NCBI RefSeq assembly: GCF_937958655.1
Contig: NZ_CALGNH010000078.1
Location: forward strand, 1 to 47,563
Source of the DNA: an uncultured Winogradskyella sp.
GTDB lineage: Bacteria; Bacteroidota; Bacteroidia; Flavobacteriales; Flavobacteriaceae
Reading direction: 5' to 3'
DNA: 47,563 bases
The first letter of the stretch is position 1. Every line of letters starts with the position of its first letter. A program made the position numbers and the translations under genes. Shown in pieces: positions 33,893-42,257 of the stretch. Below the pieces are notes generated by a model. It saw nothing but the letters and a program-made list of their open reading frames with translations, was not told the origin of the DNA and did no database searches.

Positions 33893-34728
33893 AAGCCTAA
33901 CCGTTTTACGATCTTTAAAAACCGATGATTTATCATTAACATCAGCGTCGCTAATTTTCTGAAAAACGGACTATTGTCTATCACTTTTAAGTATTTAAAT
34001 CGCTTAGAGGTTTGCTTAAAATGATTAAAAATATAGGTGTCATTATAATTACTGTAAACCGTTGGTAAATAGGATTTTAAAATTTTCCGTTTTTCATCTT
34101 CCACCAACTTAAAATTGTCTTCATTAGACGATATTCCGTCCATATTAAAAACGGTAATAGCTTCGTCTAATTTTTTATAGGATTCACCATTTAAGCCCAA
34201 ACATTTTAGAAAAAATTCCCAATCTGAAGCTATTTTTAGCGACTCATTATAGGTACCATACTTGGTAAACATTGACTTTATAATAAAGGTTGAAGGGTGG
34301 GAAATTGTTTTTGAAACTAAATAGCTGAATGATAGTACTTCGGGATGTTCTCTTTTGGTGCGTTTATTATTATTTTCATAATACATAGTACCGCATAAAA
34401 ACGAAATATCGGAATCAAAATAAGTGTTTACATTTTTTAAAACTTGGTCATTGTGTAAGTAATCACCACTATTTAAAAACAACAAATACTTGCCTTGTGC
34501 CATGGCAATCCCTTTATTCATGGCATTATAAATACCAGTATCTGGCTCACTGACCCAAACTAAATCTTTATAATTATAAGACTCAATAATTGTTTTACTT
34601 CCGTCTGAGGAATTACCATCAATAACAACATGCTCAAAATCTTGCCAAACTTGGTTTTTTACACTCTCTAAAGTAGTTTGCAAACCCTTGGCATCGTTAT
34701 AGTTGATTGTTATTATTGAAAGACGCAT
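33889..34728 (-). CDS. Glycosyltransferase family 2
   Basis: A 279-residue GT-A enzyme of the inverting GT2 family. Motifs: LSIITINYNDAKGLQTTLES, FEHVVIDGNSSDGSKTII, SEPDTGIYNAMNKGI and YLLFLNSGDYLHND (metal-binding Ser-Gly-Asp in place of DxD), typical of WcaA-like transferases. Single domain, no membrane segment. It overlaps the following GT4 gene by four bases and lies 13 bases after the preceding GT4 gene. The sugar it adds is unknown. Confidence 0.9.
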   Translation of the reverse strand: MRLSIITINYNDAKGLQTTLESVKNQVWQDFEHVVIDGNSSDGSKTIIESYNYKDLVWVSEPDTGIYNAMNKGIAMAQGKYLLFLNSGDYLHNDQVLKNVNTYFDSDISFLCGTMYYENNNKRTKREHPEVLSFSYLVSKTISHPSTFIIKSMFTKYGTYNESLKIASDWEFFLKCLGLNGESYKKLDEAITVFNMDGISSNEDNFKLVEDEKRKILKSYLPTVYSNYNDTYIFNHFKQTSKRFKYLKVIDNSPFFRKLATLMLMINHRFLKIVKRLGL

Positions 34729-34741
34729 GTATTATAAAGAT

Positions 34742-36010
34742 TTAATTCAATATAGAATGAAATAAAGCAGCGTAGGCTTTAGATTGTAACGTAATATCAT
34801 ATTTATTTTTAGCGTTTTGGCTTATTTCCTTTCTATTAAATTGCTCTTTTTGCGCTAAAAAATCCATTATAGATGCTTTTAAAGCAGTGCTGCTAATGGA
34901 TTTGGTTAAAAATCCGTTTTTACCATCTGTAATCATATCGGTAATACCTCCAACAGGAAAACCAATTACAGGTGTGCCGCAAAGCAAGGATTCTATGACA
35001 GTATTTGGCAAATTATCCATCAGTGAAGGAATAACAAAAACATCTGCCATTGCATAAGCTTTACTCATAGTTACTTCATCCTTAATCTCTCCAAGCTCCA
35101 CTGTGGATTGGTTAGTTAAGGGTTGACCGTTAGTTTTACCTACAGCACAAAGTACAACATCTGTACGAGCTAAACTATGGAGTGCATGTTGTAAAAACGC
35201 ATAGCCTTTTCTGCGATTGCTAATTGAATCTGCTATAAAAAGTAACACTGTTTTATCCTTTGGAATATTAAAATAGTTACGCAACTCTATTTTATCTCTT
35301 AGTTTAAATATATTACTATCTATTCCATTAGGTATAGTATATAGTGGATATTGTTTAAATATTGAATTGGCTTTAACCTCATTGGTCATCCAATTACAAA
35401 GCGTTACAATATGGAGATTATTACTATTTTGAAGTGCTAATTGCTTTGTCCTTAGTACATCTTCGGTGATACCATGATATGTCTTAGACAAGGTACGCTG
35501 TATTGGAAACCCTAAGGCATCCATACCTTGGATCGTTTCTTTATAATGCTCTCCGCCTGTAAAGGGATTCATATCGTGTAAGGTCCAAACTACAGGTTTT
35601 GTGTTTTTTTTAAAGAAGGATGCGTAGTCCATAAAATTAGCGACCCAATGAAGGTTAATAATATCTGCTTCTTTATAAAGTTGAGATTTGGTAATATCTA
35701 AATGAGAATCTGGGAAACTAAAAAACTCAAGACCTTTAGTGTAACGTTCTTCTAAAAATTTTTGACGTTCTGTTTTAGCTTTAGTTGGCAATATTCCTAC
35801 TTTACGTAAACCATTACTAAATTTTTGTTTTAAACTTTTAAAGGTATTGGTTTTAACTTCACTAAACTGATATGTATTTGGTATCGTTGTAGAGTTATCT
35901 CGCAATACTACTTTAGAATCTATTCCCAAATCTAATAGACCATTATGCAAGCGTAAACAGGCTTTTGCAGCTCCACCTTTATCGTACGTATTTACTAGTA
36001 ACACCTTCAT
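34742..36010 (-). CDS. Glycosyltransferase family 4 (WcaC-like)
   Basis: A 422-residue GT-B enzyme resembling WcaC. N-terminus: KVLLVNTYDKGGAAKACLRL (GG-A loop) and INLHWVANFMDYASF. Donor domain: TVLLFIADSISNRRKGYAFL, VIPSLMDNLPNTVIESLLCG (E-x7-E motif) and GFPVGGITDMI. It is longer than the neighbouring GT4 proteins owing to an insert after the first 40 residues. It follows the pyruvyl-transferase half by eight bases. Confidence 0.9.
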   Translation of the reverse strand: MKVLLVNTYDKGGAAKACLRLHNGLLDLGIDSKVVLRDNSTTIPNTYQFSEVKTNTFKSLKQKFSNGLRKVGILPTKAKTERQKFLEERYTKGLEFFSFPDSHLDITKSQLYKEADIINLHWVANFMDYASFFKKNTKPVVWTLHDMNPFTGGEHYKETIQGMDALGFPIQRTLSKTYHGITEDVLRTKQLALQNSNNLHIVTLCNWMTNEVKANSIFKQYPLYTIPNGIDSNIFKLRDKIELRNYFNIPKDKTVLLFIADSISNRRKGYAFLQHALHSLARTDVVLCAVGKTNGQPLTNQSTVELGEIKDEVTMSKAYAMADVFVIPSLMDNLPNTVIESLLCGTPVIGFPVGGITDMITDGKNGFLTKSISSTALKASIMDFLAQKEQFNRKEISQNAKNKYDITLQSKAYAALFHSILN

Positions 36011-36018
36011 TTTTATCG

Positions 36019-36771
36019 TTATTTAGAAGACATTAAATGTTCTACTGTTATTTTTTTATGAAAGGCGTTATTATCTTTTAAAAATGCATGTATCTTGCCT
36101 TTCATGGTGTAATCTATGGCTAAGAAATCTGTTTCTAGCGTATGCGCAAATAATACGGAATGAAAGCGCATACAGATATTGAGCTTAGATTTTTTCATTG
36201 CGGCAATAACCGTATCTACAGTAGATAGTTTTTTATCCATTATAACTCTTGGATCATCCTTAAAAAAGGTCTCCATAAAGTATCTCGAAAAGTCTCTATC
36301 GTCATTACCAACTACAAAATTATGCATGTGATGTAGTTCTATTCTGTTAGCATTACGTCGTTGGGCTTCTGTTTTAATTAATTGTGCTATACCAGCTTCT
36401 AATTTCTTCTTTTGAATTTTAAATTCATCTTGTGTGCCATTAAAGTAATGGAAAGTCCATTCTCTTAAGAAACAAGATATAACATTGTCTTTTTTTGGAT
36501 TAATCGTTTGGCTTCGTTGCAACACTAAACCTTTTGCAGGGTCACCAAAAAGCTCTGCTTTAACTTTTAAACCATACTGATTGTAAGATGCAATACTGTT
36601 ATTATCTCTTAACTTTACCTCATCTGCCAAGGTAAAGATGTCTTTTACGCAGTTTTGATACTTATCTTGTTTTAAAGGGCCAATACCACAACCAAAAACT
36701 GTGGTTTTAACACCGTGAGACTTCGCTACCTTAAAACCGATATAGGGCACATAAAGTTCTTCTATATCCAT
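36019..36771 (-). CDS. C-terminal two thirds of a polysaccharide pyruvyl transferase domain (split gene, downstream part)
   Basis: 250 residues from the ATG at 36771. Polysaccharide pyruvyl transferase features: FGCGIGPLKQDKY, VISCFLREWTFHYF and NICMRFHSVLFAHTL (the R-x-H motif near the end). The N-terminal part of the domain (GWYGTETVGDKAI) is instead at the end of the preceding ORF, in the same frame, separated only by one TGA codon and GGP-L codons, so both ORFs are one ancestral gene (36019-38190). Such enzymes add a pyruvate ketal from phosphoenolpyruvate to sugars. A GGAGG sits seven bases before this ATG, so separate translation is possible. Alone it lacks the Gly-rich N-terminal loop and is probably inactive unless it pairs with the other half. 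Confidence 0.75.
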   Translation of the reverse strand: MDIEELYVPYIGFKVAKSHGVKTTVFGCGIGPLKQDKYQNCVKDIFTLADEVKLRDNNSIASYNQYGLKVKAELFGDPAKGLVLQRSQTINPKKDNVISCFLREWTFHYFNGTQDEFKIQKKKLEAGIAQLIKTEAQRRNANRIELHHMHNFVVGNDDRDFSRYFMETFFKDDPRVIMDKKLSTVDTVIAAMKKSKLNICMRFHSVLFAHTLETDFLAIDYTMKGKIHAFLKDNNAFHKKITVEHLMSSK

Positions 36772-36783
36772 TAAAGGCCCTCC

Positions 36784-36786
36784 TCA
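36784..36786 (-). other. In-frame UGA codon splitting the radical SAM-pyruvyl transferase gene
   Basis: Minus-strand codons read GTT-ATG-TGA-GGA-GGG-CCT-TTA-ATG-GAT. The reading frame is the same before and after TGA; a single base change from GGA would restore the expected Val-Met-Gly-Gly-Gly-Pro-Leu run of pyruvyl transferases. The following Gly codons create GGAGG 7 bases before an ATG. UGA is a normal stop elsewhere in this window (for example the AhpD-like gene), so reassignment is not indicated. Confidence 0.9.
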
Positions 36787-38190
36787 CATAACGATTTCAT
36801 CTACACTTTTAGCATAGCGCAAAAAGTCTAGCGTTTTTGTAGAAACTATTTTTGCATCGATATCAAGTTCTTTAATGGTCCTTTCTGAAATAAAAGGATA
36901 CAGACTACCGATAACAATATCGAGCCCATTAGTATATTTCGCTTTGTAATAATCAATTATTCCGCCCAGTATCGCTTTATCTCCTACAGTTTCAGTACCA
37001 TACCAACCTACTATAAATACTGTATACTTTTTGGTATTTACTTTGCCTTTCTTTAGGACTCTAGATAAGCTTAACGCCTTGCCAGCACTATGTATATTCA
37101 GTATTTTAGAATTAAACACTTCCAAAAGTTCTTTTTTACGCTCTTGGTAAGTAATTGGCGCATGGTAATCGTGTATGCAATCCTTACAATTCTCTTTAAG
37201 AATACGCTCTTTTTCTTTAAAGTTAGACGTGTAAATCTCTTGTGCAGAAACCTCTGCAGCATTCCCTATTATTTTAGACTTTGGCGCACAATAGCTAACC
37301 TGACCTTTAGATCCTAAAACCACTCCATCATTATGGTAAGGACAACCTATTAAGCGTTGACCGCCATTAAGTACATTCTGTATGCTAGAATACGTACGTT
37401 TAAAAGTAGCGTTAGGCTCATAGGTTAGCTTTAATTTTTCAAAAAATAATAAAAGGTTATAACTTTCGTCTTCACTAAAATTTCTTATGACTTTACCTCT
37501 GTCTTGATTATAAAGTCTATTTATAGATTCTGCCACCCTAAACCTACCGTACATATTATGTTTTTTAGCATAATACAATAACTCATCTGCATCCCAAGCA
37601 TTTATTTTAGAAATGGTACAACCAAATGCCGTTGGTATTTTTAATTCATCTTTTAAGTATTTAAACACATTTATAGCAGTTTCAAAATTACCTTTTACAC
37701 CTCTAACCTGGTTATGCACTTTACCCACTCCATCGATTGAGATCATGGCCGAAAACGGAATATGATATTGATCGCAAATTTCCTTTATTACTTTTATTCT
37801 TTGTATAACATCATTTTCTTCAATGGCATTAGTTATAATACTTAACCCTCTAAGTGTTGGTACTGCTTTTATAATACTCTCATAAACCTGGGGTAAATCC
37901 TCTCTTAGCGTTGGCTCACCACCAGTAACACCGACATATTTTAACTCAGAAAACAATGGATCTGATAAAATTTCTACGAGTTGATTTGGCGTAATCTCTA
38001 GAGTTTCTTTTTGCTTCCAAATATTACACATAGTGCATTTAGAATTACAGCTATCTATTATATTTAGATTTAGTACGCTTGGCTTAGCATTAGGATTTAT
38101 ACCTATAGTTTTTTTTAGTCCATAGAGCTCCCTACCTAAACGATATACCGATCTAATCTTCTTTAAGTTTGCGTAAATTAAGGCTTTCAT
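36784..38190 (-). CDS. Radical SAM/SPASM-like protein fused to the N-terminal part of a polysaccharide pyruvyl transferase (split gene, upstream part)
   Basis: 468 residues ending at an in-frame TGA. Radical SAM domain (about 38-250): C48-x3-C52-x2-C55 in DSCNSKCTMCNIW binds the SAM-cleaving 4Fe-4S cluster; VTGGEPTLRED is the GGE motif. A SPASM-like auxiliary region (about 285-355) has GCPYHNDG, VSYCAPKS and ENCKDCIHDYH. From about residue 395, KKYTVFIVGWYGTETVGDKAI starts a pyruvyl transferase domain (shown in part: GWYGTETVGDKAI) that ends at DEIVM. The substrate of the radical SAM part is unknown; a carbohydrate modification is plausible. A perfect -7 box lies eight bases before the ATG. 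Confidence 0.85.
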   Translation of the reverse strand: MKALIYANLKKIRSVYRLGRELYGLKKTIGINPNAKPSVLNLNIIDSCNSKCTMCNIWKQKETLEITPNQLVEILSDPLFSELKYVGVTGGEPTLREDLPQVYESIIKAVPTLRGLSIITNAIEENDVIQRIKVIKEICDQYHIPFSAMISIDGVGKVHNQVRGVKGNFETAINVFKYLKDELKIPTAFGCTISKINAWDADELLYYAKKHNMYGRFRVAESINRLYNQDRGKVIRNFSEDESYNLLLFFEKLKLTYEPNATFKRTYSSIQNVLNGGQRLIGCPYHNDGVVLGSKGQVSYCAPKSKIIGNAAEVSAQEIYTSNFKEKERILKENCKDCIHDYHAPITYQERKKELLEVFNSKILNIHSAGKALSLSRVLKKGKVNTKKYTVFIVGWYGTETVGDKAILGGIIDYYKAKYTNGLDIVIGSLYPFISERTIKELDIDAKIVSTKTLDFLRYAKSVDEIVM

Positions 38191-38197
38191 ATAAGGG

Positions 38198-38205
38198 CAA
38201 AGGTA
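38198..38205 (-). promoter_or_regulatory. -7 box directly before the radical SAM gene
   Basis: On the minus strand TACCTTTG is a perfect TAnnTTTG -7 box, with only seven bases to the ATG at 38190. Transcription would start at or next to the start codon, suggesting a leaderless mRNA. No TTG -33 box is found at 17-23 bases upstream, so this remains a candidate. Confidence 0.4.
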
Positions 38206-38233
38206 TTATGAAACTAACGAAAAATAGTCTATG

Positions 38234-39025
38234 TTATAAATCTATTTCTTTCTTATCAAAAGCATCGAAATAAGAATTTGGATCTGCATTAAAAATTTTG
38301 AAATTACGATTATTATTTAAATTTTTAAAGGATTCAAAAAGCTTATAGGTTTTATAAAAACTATATAACCGTTCTTTAGATTGTCTACCTTTAAAGGCCA
38401 ATGTATCTCTAATAACTCCTGATTCTTTAAGGTAATATTCTAATGATGGCTCATCATGGCTATAAAAATGTAAATAGCCTTCTGTGTTTTGCCAATTATG
38501 ATCTATACCTAATAAATTTAATTCCTCTAAGCCAATGTAATAGCCTAATTGAATAGCAATCATAGGTATTGTGGTTGGTGATATAATTCGTTTTGTAAAA
38601 TCAATGGGTAACTCACCACCATAGGCATAAGGATAAACGTCTCTTGCTTTAAAAATCTGCTTTGCTAACTCAAAATCCTTAATCTCTACCATAATTATTG
38701 TTTGTTTAGGCAATTTTAGTTCTGCACGTTTAAACCAATTCCTAAACACCTCTTCCGTTATAGGCGAGTGCGATGCTGCAAACACATGTATTTGAGGATT
38801 AATAATTTTAATGTCCTTATGCTCATGAAAATTTCCCATTGAAATTACCAAACTCTTTTTATCTAATTTGGTTAAATCTAATTGATTAATAGAGGGAGCA
38901 GAACCCAAAATATAACCTGTAGAATACGAACTAAATAAATGTTCTAACACTTTATTTTGTGGAAAGAGAATATCTCTACCAAGTATTGCGTTTATCTTTT
39001 TTTTTAGTCTTTTGAGGTAGGTCAT
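38234..39025 (-). CDS. GT42/DUF115-like protein, candidate sialyl- or nonulosonate transferase
   Basis: A 263-residue protein resembling the GT42 sialyltransferase / DUF115 fold. GYILGSAPSINQLDLTKL (residues about 38-54) matches the Gly-x-x-Pro-Ser loop that binds CMP-sugar in GT42 enzymes. RIISPTTIPMIAIQLGYY and LNLLGIDHNW (about 169-178) match the second and third conserved blocks. H186 and H190 in HFYSHDEPS sit where GT42 has its catalytic His. From memory of CstII, order and spacing agree, but overall identity is low. With neuABC in the same cluster, transfer of CMP-nonulosonate is a reasonable inference. A divergent DUF115 protein without this activity is the alternative. Confidence 0.6.
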   Translation of the reverse strand: MTYLKRLKKKINAILGRDILFPQNKVLEHLFSSYSTGYILGSAPSINQLDLTKLDKKSLVISMGNFHEHKDIKIINPQIHVFAASHSPITEEVFRNWFKRAELKLPKQTIIMVEIKDFELAKQIFKARDVYPYAYGGELPIDFTKRIISPTTIPMIAIQLGYYIGLEELNLLGIDHNWQNTEGYLHFYSHDEPSLEYYLKESGVIRDTLAFKGRQSKERLYSFYKTYKLFESFKNLNNNRNFKIFNADPNSYFDAFDKKEIDL

Positions 39026-39038
39026 TTTAATATTTTAA

Positions 39039-40061
39039 TTAAACAGGCTTGGTGTAAGATCTGTGATCGTATTGTGGGTAATAAAATAATTTATACCCTT
39101 TATTAAAAAATAATAAACCAATAACACCCAAACATAATTTTAGAGTGGTTTTAAGACCTACTTTAGAATTTGTAGCATAACCAAGTAATTGGTCTGCATA
39201 CTGGCGCATTATAATTAATCGTCCACTAAAACCTTTTACCAATGTACTTAAATTATAATAATTAACGGCTTGCCTGTATAGAATATACTGCATTAATTTT
39301 GGTGTGTTAGGTGGTTGATTTTGCTGTATTATGTAATACGCTTTATCAAAAAATCGAAAGATAGAATGGTTTGCCTTTAAAGACGCTTTATAATTATTAG
39401 TAATACTGCTCCCATCTTTTCGTCTATAAAATAAGCCTGTTTTAATATATTTATACTGCGGGTTATAGCAGAGCATTCTTAAATGAAAATCCCACTCTTG
39501 CGCTCTATGCATCTGCGCATCAAACAGGTCTTTATTATCTAAAAAGTTTTTTCTCCAAAGTATAGAATTGGTTATAAAGTAGAGACCGTGTAATATATAA
39601 TCTTCAATATAATTCTTAGATTGAAATATTAAAGGTTTAACCGGTTTGTAATTGCTATCCATAGAAGGCGTTTCATCAGTAAATTGAAAATAGAGACAAC
39701 TACTAAAATCTAGGGTACTATCTTCATTTAATTGTGTAACGTGTTGCTCCAAAAAATTGGGACACATCACATCATCACTATCAAACCAATTTACAAACTC
39801 ACCCTTAGCAATCTTATAACCGTAGTTACGACAAGTATTTGCTCCTTTTGGCAAATCGGCTGGCCTTTTATAAAACTGAATCCTGCTATCCTTTGCTATA
39901 AAATCGCTAAGCAATGATACTGTACCGTCTAAACTACCATCATCTACAACAATACACTCCCAATTGGTATAGGATTGACTAATGATACTATTTAAGGTTT
40001 CATAGATCACATGCGCTCTATTAAAAGTTGGGATAATAATGGATACCAAGCCTTGTTCCAT
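39039..40061 (-). CDS. Glycosyltransferase family 2
   Basis: A 340-residue GT-A enzyme. Motifs: VSIIIPTFNRAHVIYETLNS, WECIVVDDGSLDGTVSLL (VDDGS), RNYGYKIAKGEFVNWFDSDD (DSDD metal site) and EWDFHLRML, typical of GT2. The C-terminal part is helical. Its start codon directly follows the stop of the upstream GT4 gene with no gap, and it precedes the GT42/DUF115-like gene by 13 bases. Donor sugar unknown. Confidence 0.9.
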   Translation of the reverse strand: MEQGLVSIIIPTFNRAHVIYETLNSIISQSYTNWECIVVDDGSLDGTVSLLSDFIAKDSRIQFYKRPADLPKGANTCRNYGYKIAKGEFVNWFDSDDVMCPNFLEQHVTQLNEDSTLDFSSCLYFQFTDETPSMDSNYKPVKPLIFQSKNYIEDYILHGLYFITNSILWRKNFLDNKDLFDAQMHRAQEWDFHLRMLCYNPQYKYIKTGLFYRRKDGSSITNNYKASLKANHSIFRFFDKAYYIIQQNQPPNTPKLMQYILYRQAVNYYNLSTLVKGFSGRLIIMRQYADQLLGYATNSKVGLKTTLKLCLGVIGLLFFNKGYKLFYYPQYDHRSYTKPV

Positions 40062-41291
40062 CTATTTATACTGTTTTATCATTTTATCACTTTGTTTTTG
40101 GCTATTAAATCTGTCTTCTACAAAACACTTAGCCGCATAACCCATGTCATTAATCAACTCTAAATTATCTATAAATTTTTCAATAGAATTGGCCATGTCT
40201 TTAACATTCTTTTCCTCTACTAAATATCCTGTTTTGTTATGTGTTATGGAATCTCCGATCCCTCCAGAATTAAATGCTACTACAGGCAAGCCTGTAGCTT
40301 GCGCTTCTGCTATTACCAACCCTTGCCCCTCTGCTCTGCCTAATGTATCTGTTATAGATGTCATTAAAAAGACATGACTCTGTAATAAAACCTCGGCAAT
40401 TTCTGCTTGCGTACCACTCCCTTTTAAATGAATATGGTTTTGGTAACCCGAGTGGTGAATTTTAGTTTTAATATCTTCAAAATCATCACCATGCCCTATA
40501 ATCGTATATTTGATATTGTACCCTTTTTGTAGTAATAAAATTACGGCGTCTATACCATAAGCTTGCCCTTTTAACTCTATTAATCTGCCAACGGTTACAA
40601 TATGTAATTCTGAATTATATTCTCGTTTACGATATGGAAATTTGCTAACGTCTACACCAACGGCGTTAACTAATAGTTTATGCTCTGGCGCATTCAATTT
40701 TAATAAATTAGCATATAAATAGTTTGAGCTCGTCACTATGAGCTTTGAGCGTTTAAAAACATCTTTAAAATAGGTTTGTAATTCTTTCCTATTCTCTTCA
40801 ACTGAAAACGTATCATAACCATAGAATGAGGTTATAATATCTCCCTTTATAGCTCCTATGTCTTTCATATCTGCTAATACCTTTCCACTAACACCAAAAT
40901 GCCCATGAAAGATTTCATGTTTTTGATATTTTAGAAATACGGAAGCCTGAAACCAAAGCTTTAAAGTTTTGGCTTTGAGCCCATATTTTTGTTGATTTAA
41001 AGTGTTTAAAAAAACTTTATAATTACTAAGATTATTCAGTAATAAACCTAACGCTTTTAATACTCTTAAAACTTTATGCTTTGGCATTTTAGGATTAAAG
41101 CAATGTGCAACGTCATATAAACCATAAGAATTTATAAGATTTTTTTGAGAAGCTTTATCTATAGTATGTAAGGTATTTACCAAAATAATTGACTTTAAAC
41201 CTTTGCGCTCACATTCAATGATATGATTAATGATAAACGTTTCGGATCGAGACGGAAATACGTCTAACACATGGACAATAGTATTATACAT
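40062..41291 (-). CDS. Glycosyltransferase family 4 (WcaL/AmsK-like)
   Basis: A 409-residue GT-B enzyme. N-terminus: VHVLDVFPSRSETFIINHII, the pattern of colanic-acid-type WcaL/AmsK transferases. HGHFGVSGKVLAD marks the acceptor domain, HIVTVGRLIELKGQAYGIDA the donor domain, and GRAEGQGLVIAEAQATGLPV (E-x7-E) with NSGGIGDSI complete it. It overlaps the upstream GT2 gene by eight bases. The sugar is unknown. Confidence 0.9.
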   Translation of the reverse strand: MYNTIVHVLDVFPSRSETFIINHIIECERKGLKSIILVNTLHTIDKASQKNLINSYGLYDVAHCFNPKMPKHKVLRVLKALGLLLNNLSNYKVFLNTLNQQKYGLKAKTLKLWFQASVFLKYQKHEIFHGHFGVSGKVLADMKDIGAIKGDIITSFYGYDTFSVEENRKELQTYFKDVFKRSKLIVTSSNYLYANLLKLNAPEHKLLVNAVGVDVSKFPYRKREYNSELHIVTVGRLIELKGQAYGIDAVILLLQKGYNIKYTIIGHGDDFEDIKTKIHHSGYQNHIHLKGSGTQAEIAEVLLQSHVFLMTSITDTLGRAEGQGLVIAEAQATGLPVVAFNSGGIGDSITHNKTGYLVEEKNVKDMANSIEKFIDNLELINDMGYAAKCFVEDRFNSQKQSDKMIKQYK

Positions 41292-42255
41292 CCATTTCTG
41301 ATGTTAAATAATGACTCCCTTTTTCTTGATTTTTTAGTCTACTCAATTGAGATGAGGTATACAATTCATCATAAGTCCTATATTCCTTTAAGGCACCAAA
41401 AACAGCTTTAAATTTCAGTGTAATTAGTGCTACAAGTACAGTCTTTAAAACTTGACGTTTATTATATTTTAGTTTTACTTCCCAATTAGACAGATTTACA
41501 TCTGCGTATTTAATTTTATTACGATAATTAAATTTATAGAAATAATCTTTAGAATATCGCTCTACAGGCTCGTAGACACGGTATTTAGTGTCATGGCACA
41601 CATAAGCTTTTGGTAAAACACCGATTTTATAACCGTGATATCGTACACGCTGAGCATAATTAACATCTTCTCCTAGGTGAAAAAATATAGGATCAAAACC
41701 ACCAACGACTTCAAAGGTTTTTCTAGGTATAAACCAACATGCCGCAGCAATAAATGGTACATTGTAGACTGCGCGAAGCGTTTTACCCAATACAGCGTCT
41801 GAATAGAATGATTTATTGCTATCATAGCTCATATAATTTGAAAATGACGCTTCTAAATACGCACCAGACCAATCACAGTGCACAGGGCTAACAATACCAT
41901 AATCCGTATGATTAGATAAAAAATCTAAGAGTTGTGGTATAGACCCTTTCGCCATTTTAGCATCCTGATTTAATAACAGAACATGAGCTGCCCCATGGTT
42001 TAGCGCATAACTAATGCCTAGGTTATTACCTTTTCCAAAACCTAAGTTTTCCTGCTGTGGTAATAAAATAACATCCTTATAATTTTTTGCTATAAAATTA
42101 ACCGTATCGTCAGATGAGCAATTATCTACAACGACAACAGTTGTTGCGCTATACACAGAATCTAAACAGTCCTTAAGCCATTGTAAGCCGTTATATGAAA
42201 CGATTACAGTAAACACGTTATCTTTATAAGATTTGTTTGGCTCAGGCGATTGCAT
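41284..42255 (-). CDS. Glycosyltransferase family 2 (rhamnosyltransferase-like)
   Basis: A 323-residue GT-A enzyme with the WbbL/rhamnosyltransferase pattern: VFTVIVSYNGLQWLKDCLDS, TVVVVDNCSSDDTVNFI, NLGFGKGNNLGI, VLLLNQDAKM (N-Q-D metal site) and FIAAACWFIPRKTFEVVGGF then FFHLGEDVNYAQRVRYHGYK (Gly-Glu-Asp). Rhamnose is the usual donor in this subgroup, but no dTDP-rhamnose genes are in the window. Overlaps the downstream GT4 gene by eight bases. Confidence 0.88.
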   Translation of the reverse strand: MQSPEPNKSYKDNVFTVIVSYNGLQWLKDCLDSVYSATTVVVVDNCSSDDTVNFIAKNYKDVILLPQQENLGFGKGNNLGISYALNHGAAHVLLLNQDAKMAKGSIPQLLDFLSNHTDYGIVSPVHCDWSGAYLEASFSNYMSYDSNKSFYSDAVLGKTLRAVYNVPFIAAACWFIPRKTFEVVGGFDPIFFHLGEDVNYAQRVRYHGYKIGVLPKAYVCHDTKYRVYEPVERYSKDYFYKFNYRNKIKYADVNLSNWEVKLKYNKRQVLKTVLVALITLKFKAVFGALKEYRTYDELYTSSQLSRLKNQEKGSHYLTSEMDV

Positions 42256-42257
42256 CT

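Noticed and set aside
36784..36786. UGA read as selenocysteine or as a reassigned codon
   Set aside because: UGA ends other genes in the window in a normal way (for example at 11017), the pyruvyl transferase position is a glycine and no SECIS-like hairpin was recognised after the codon.
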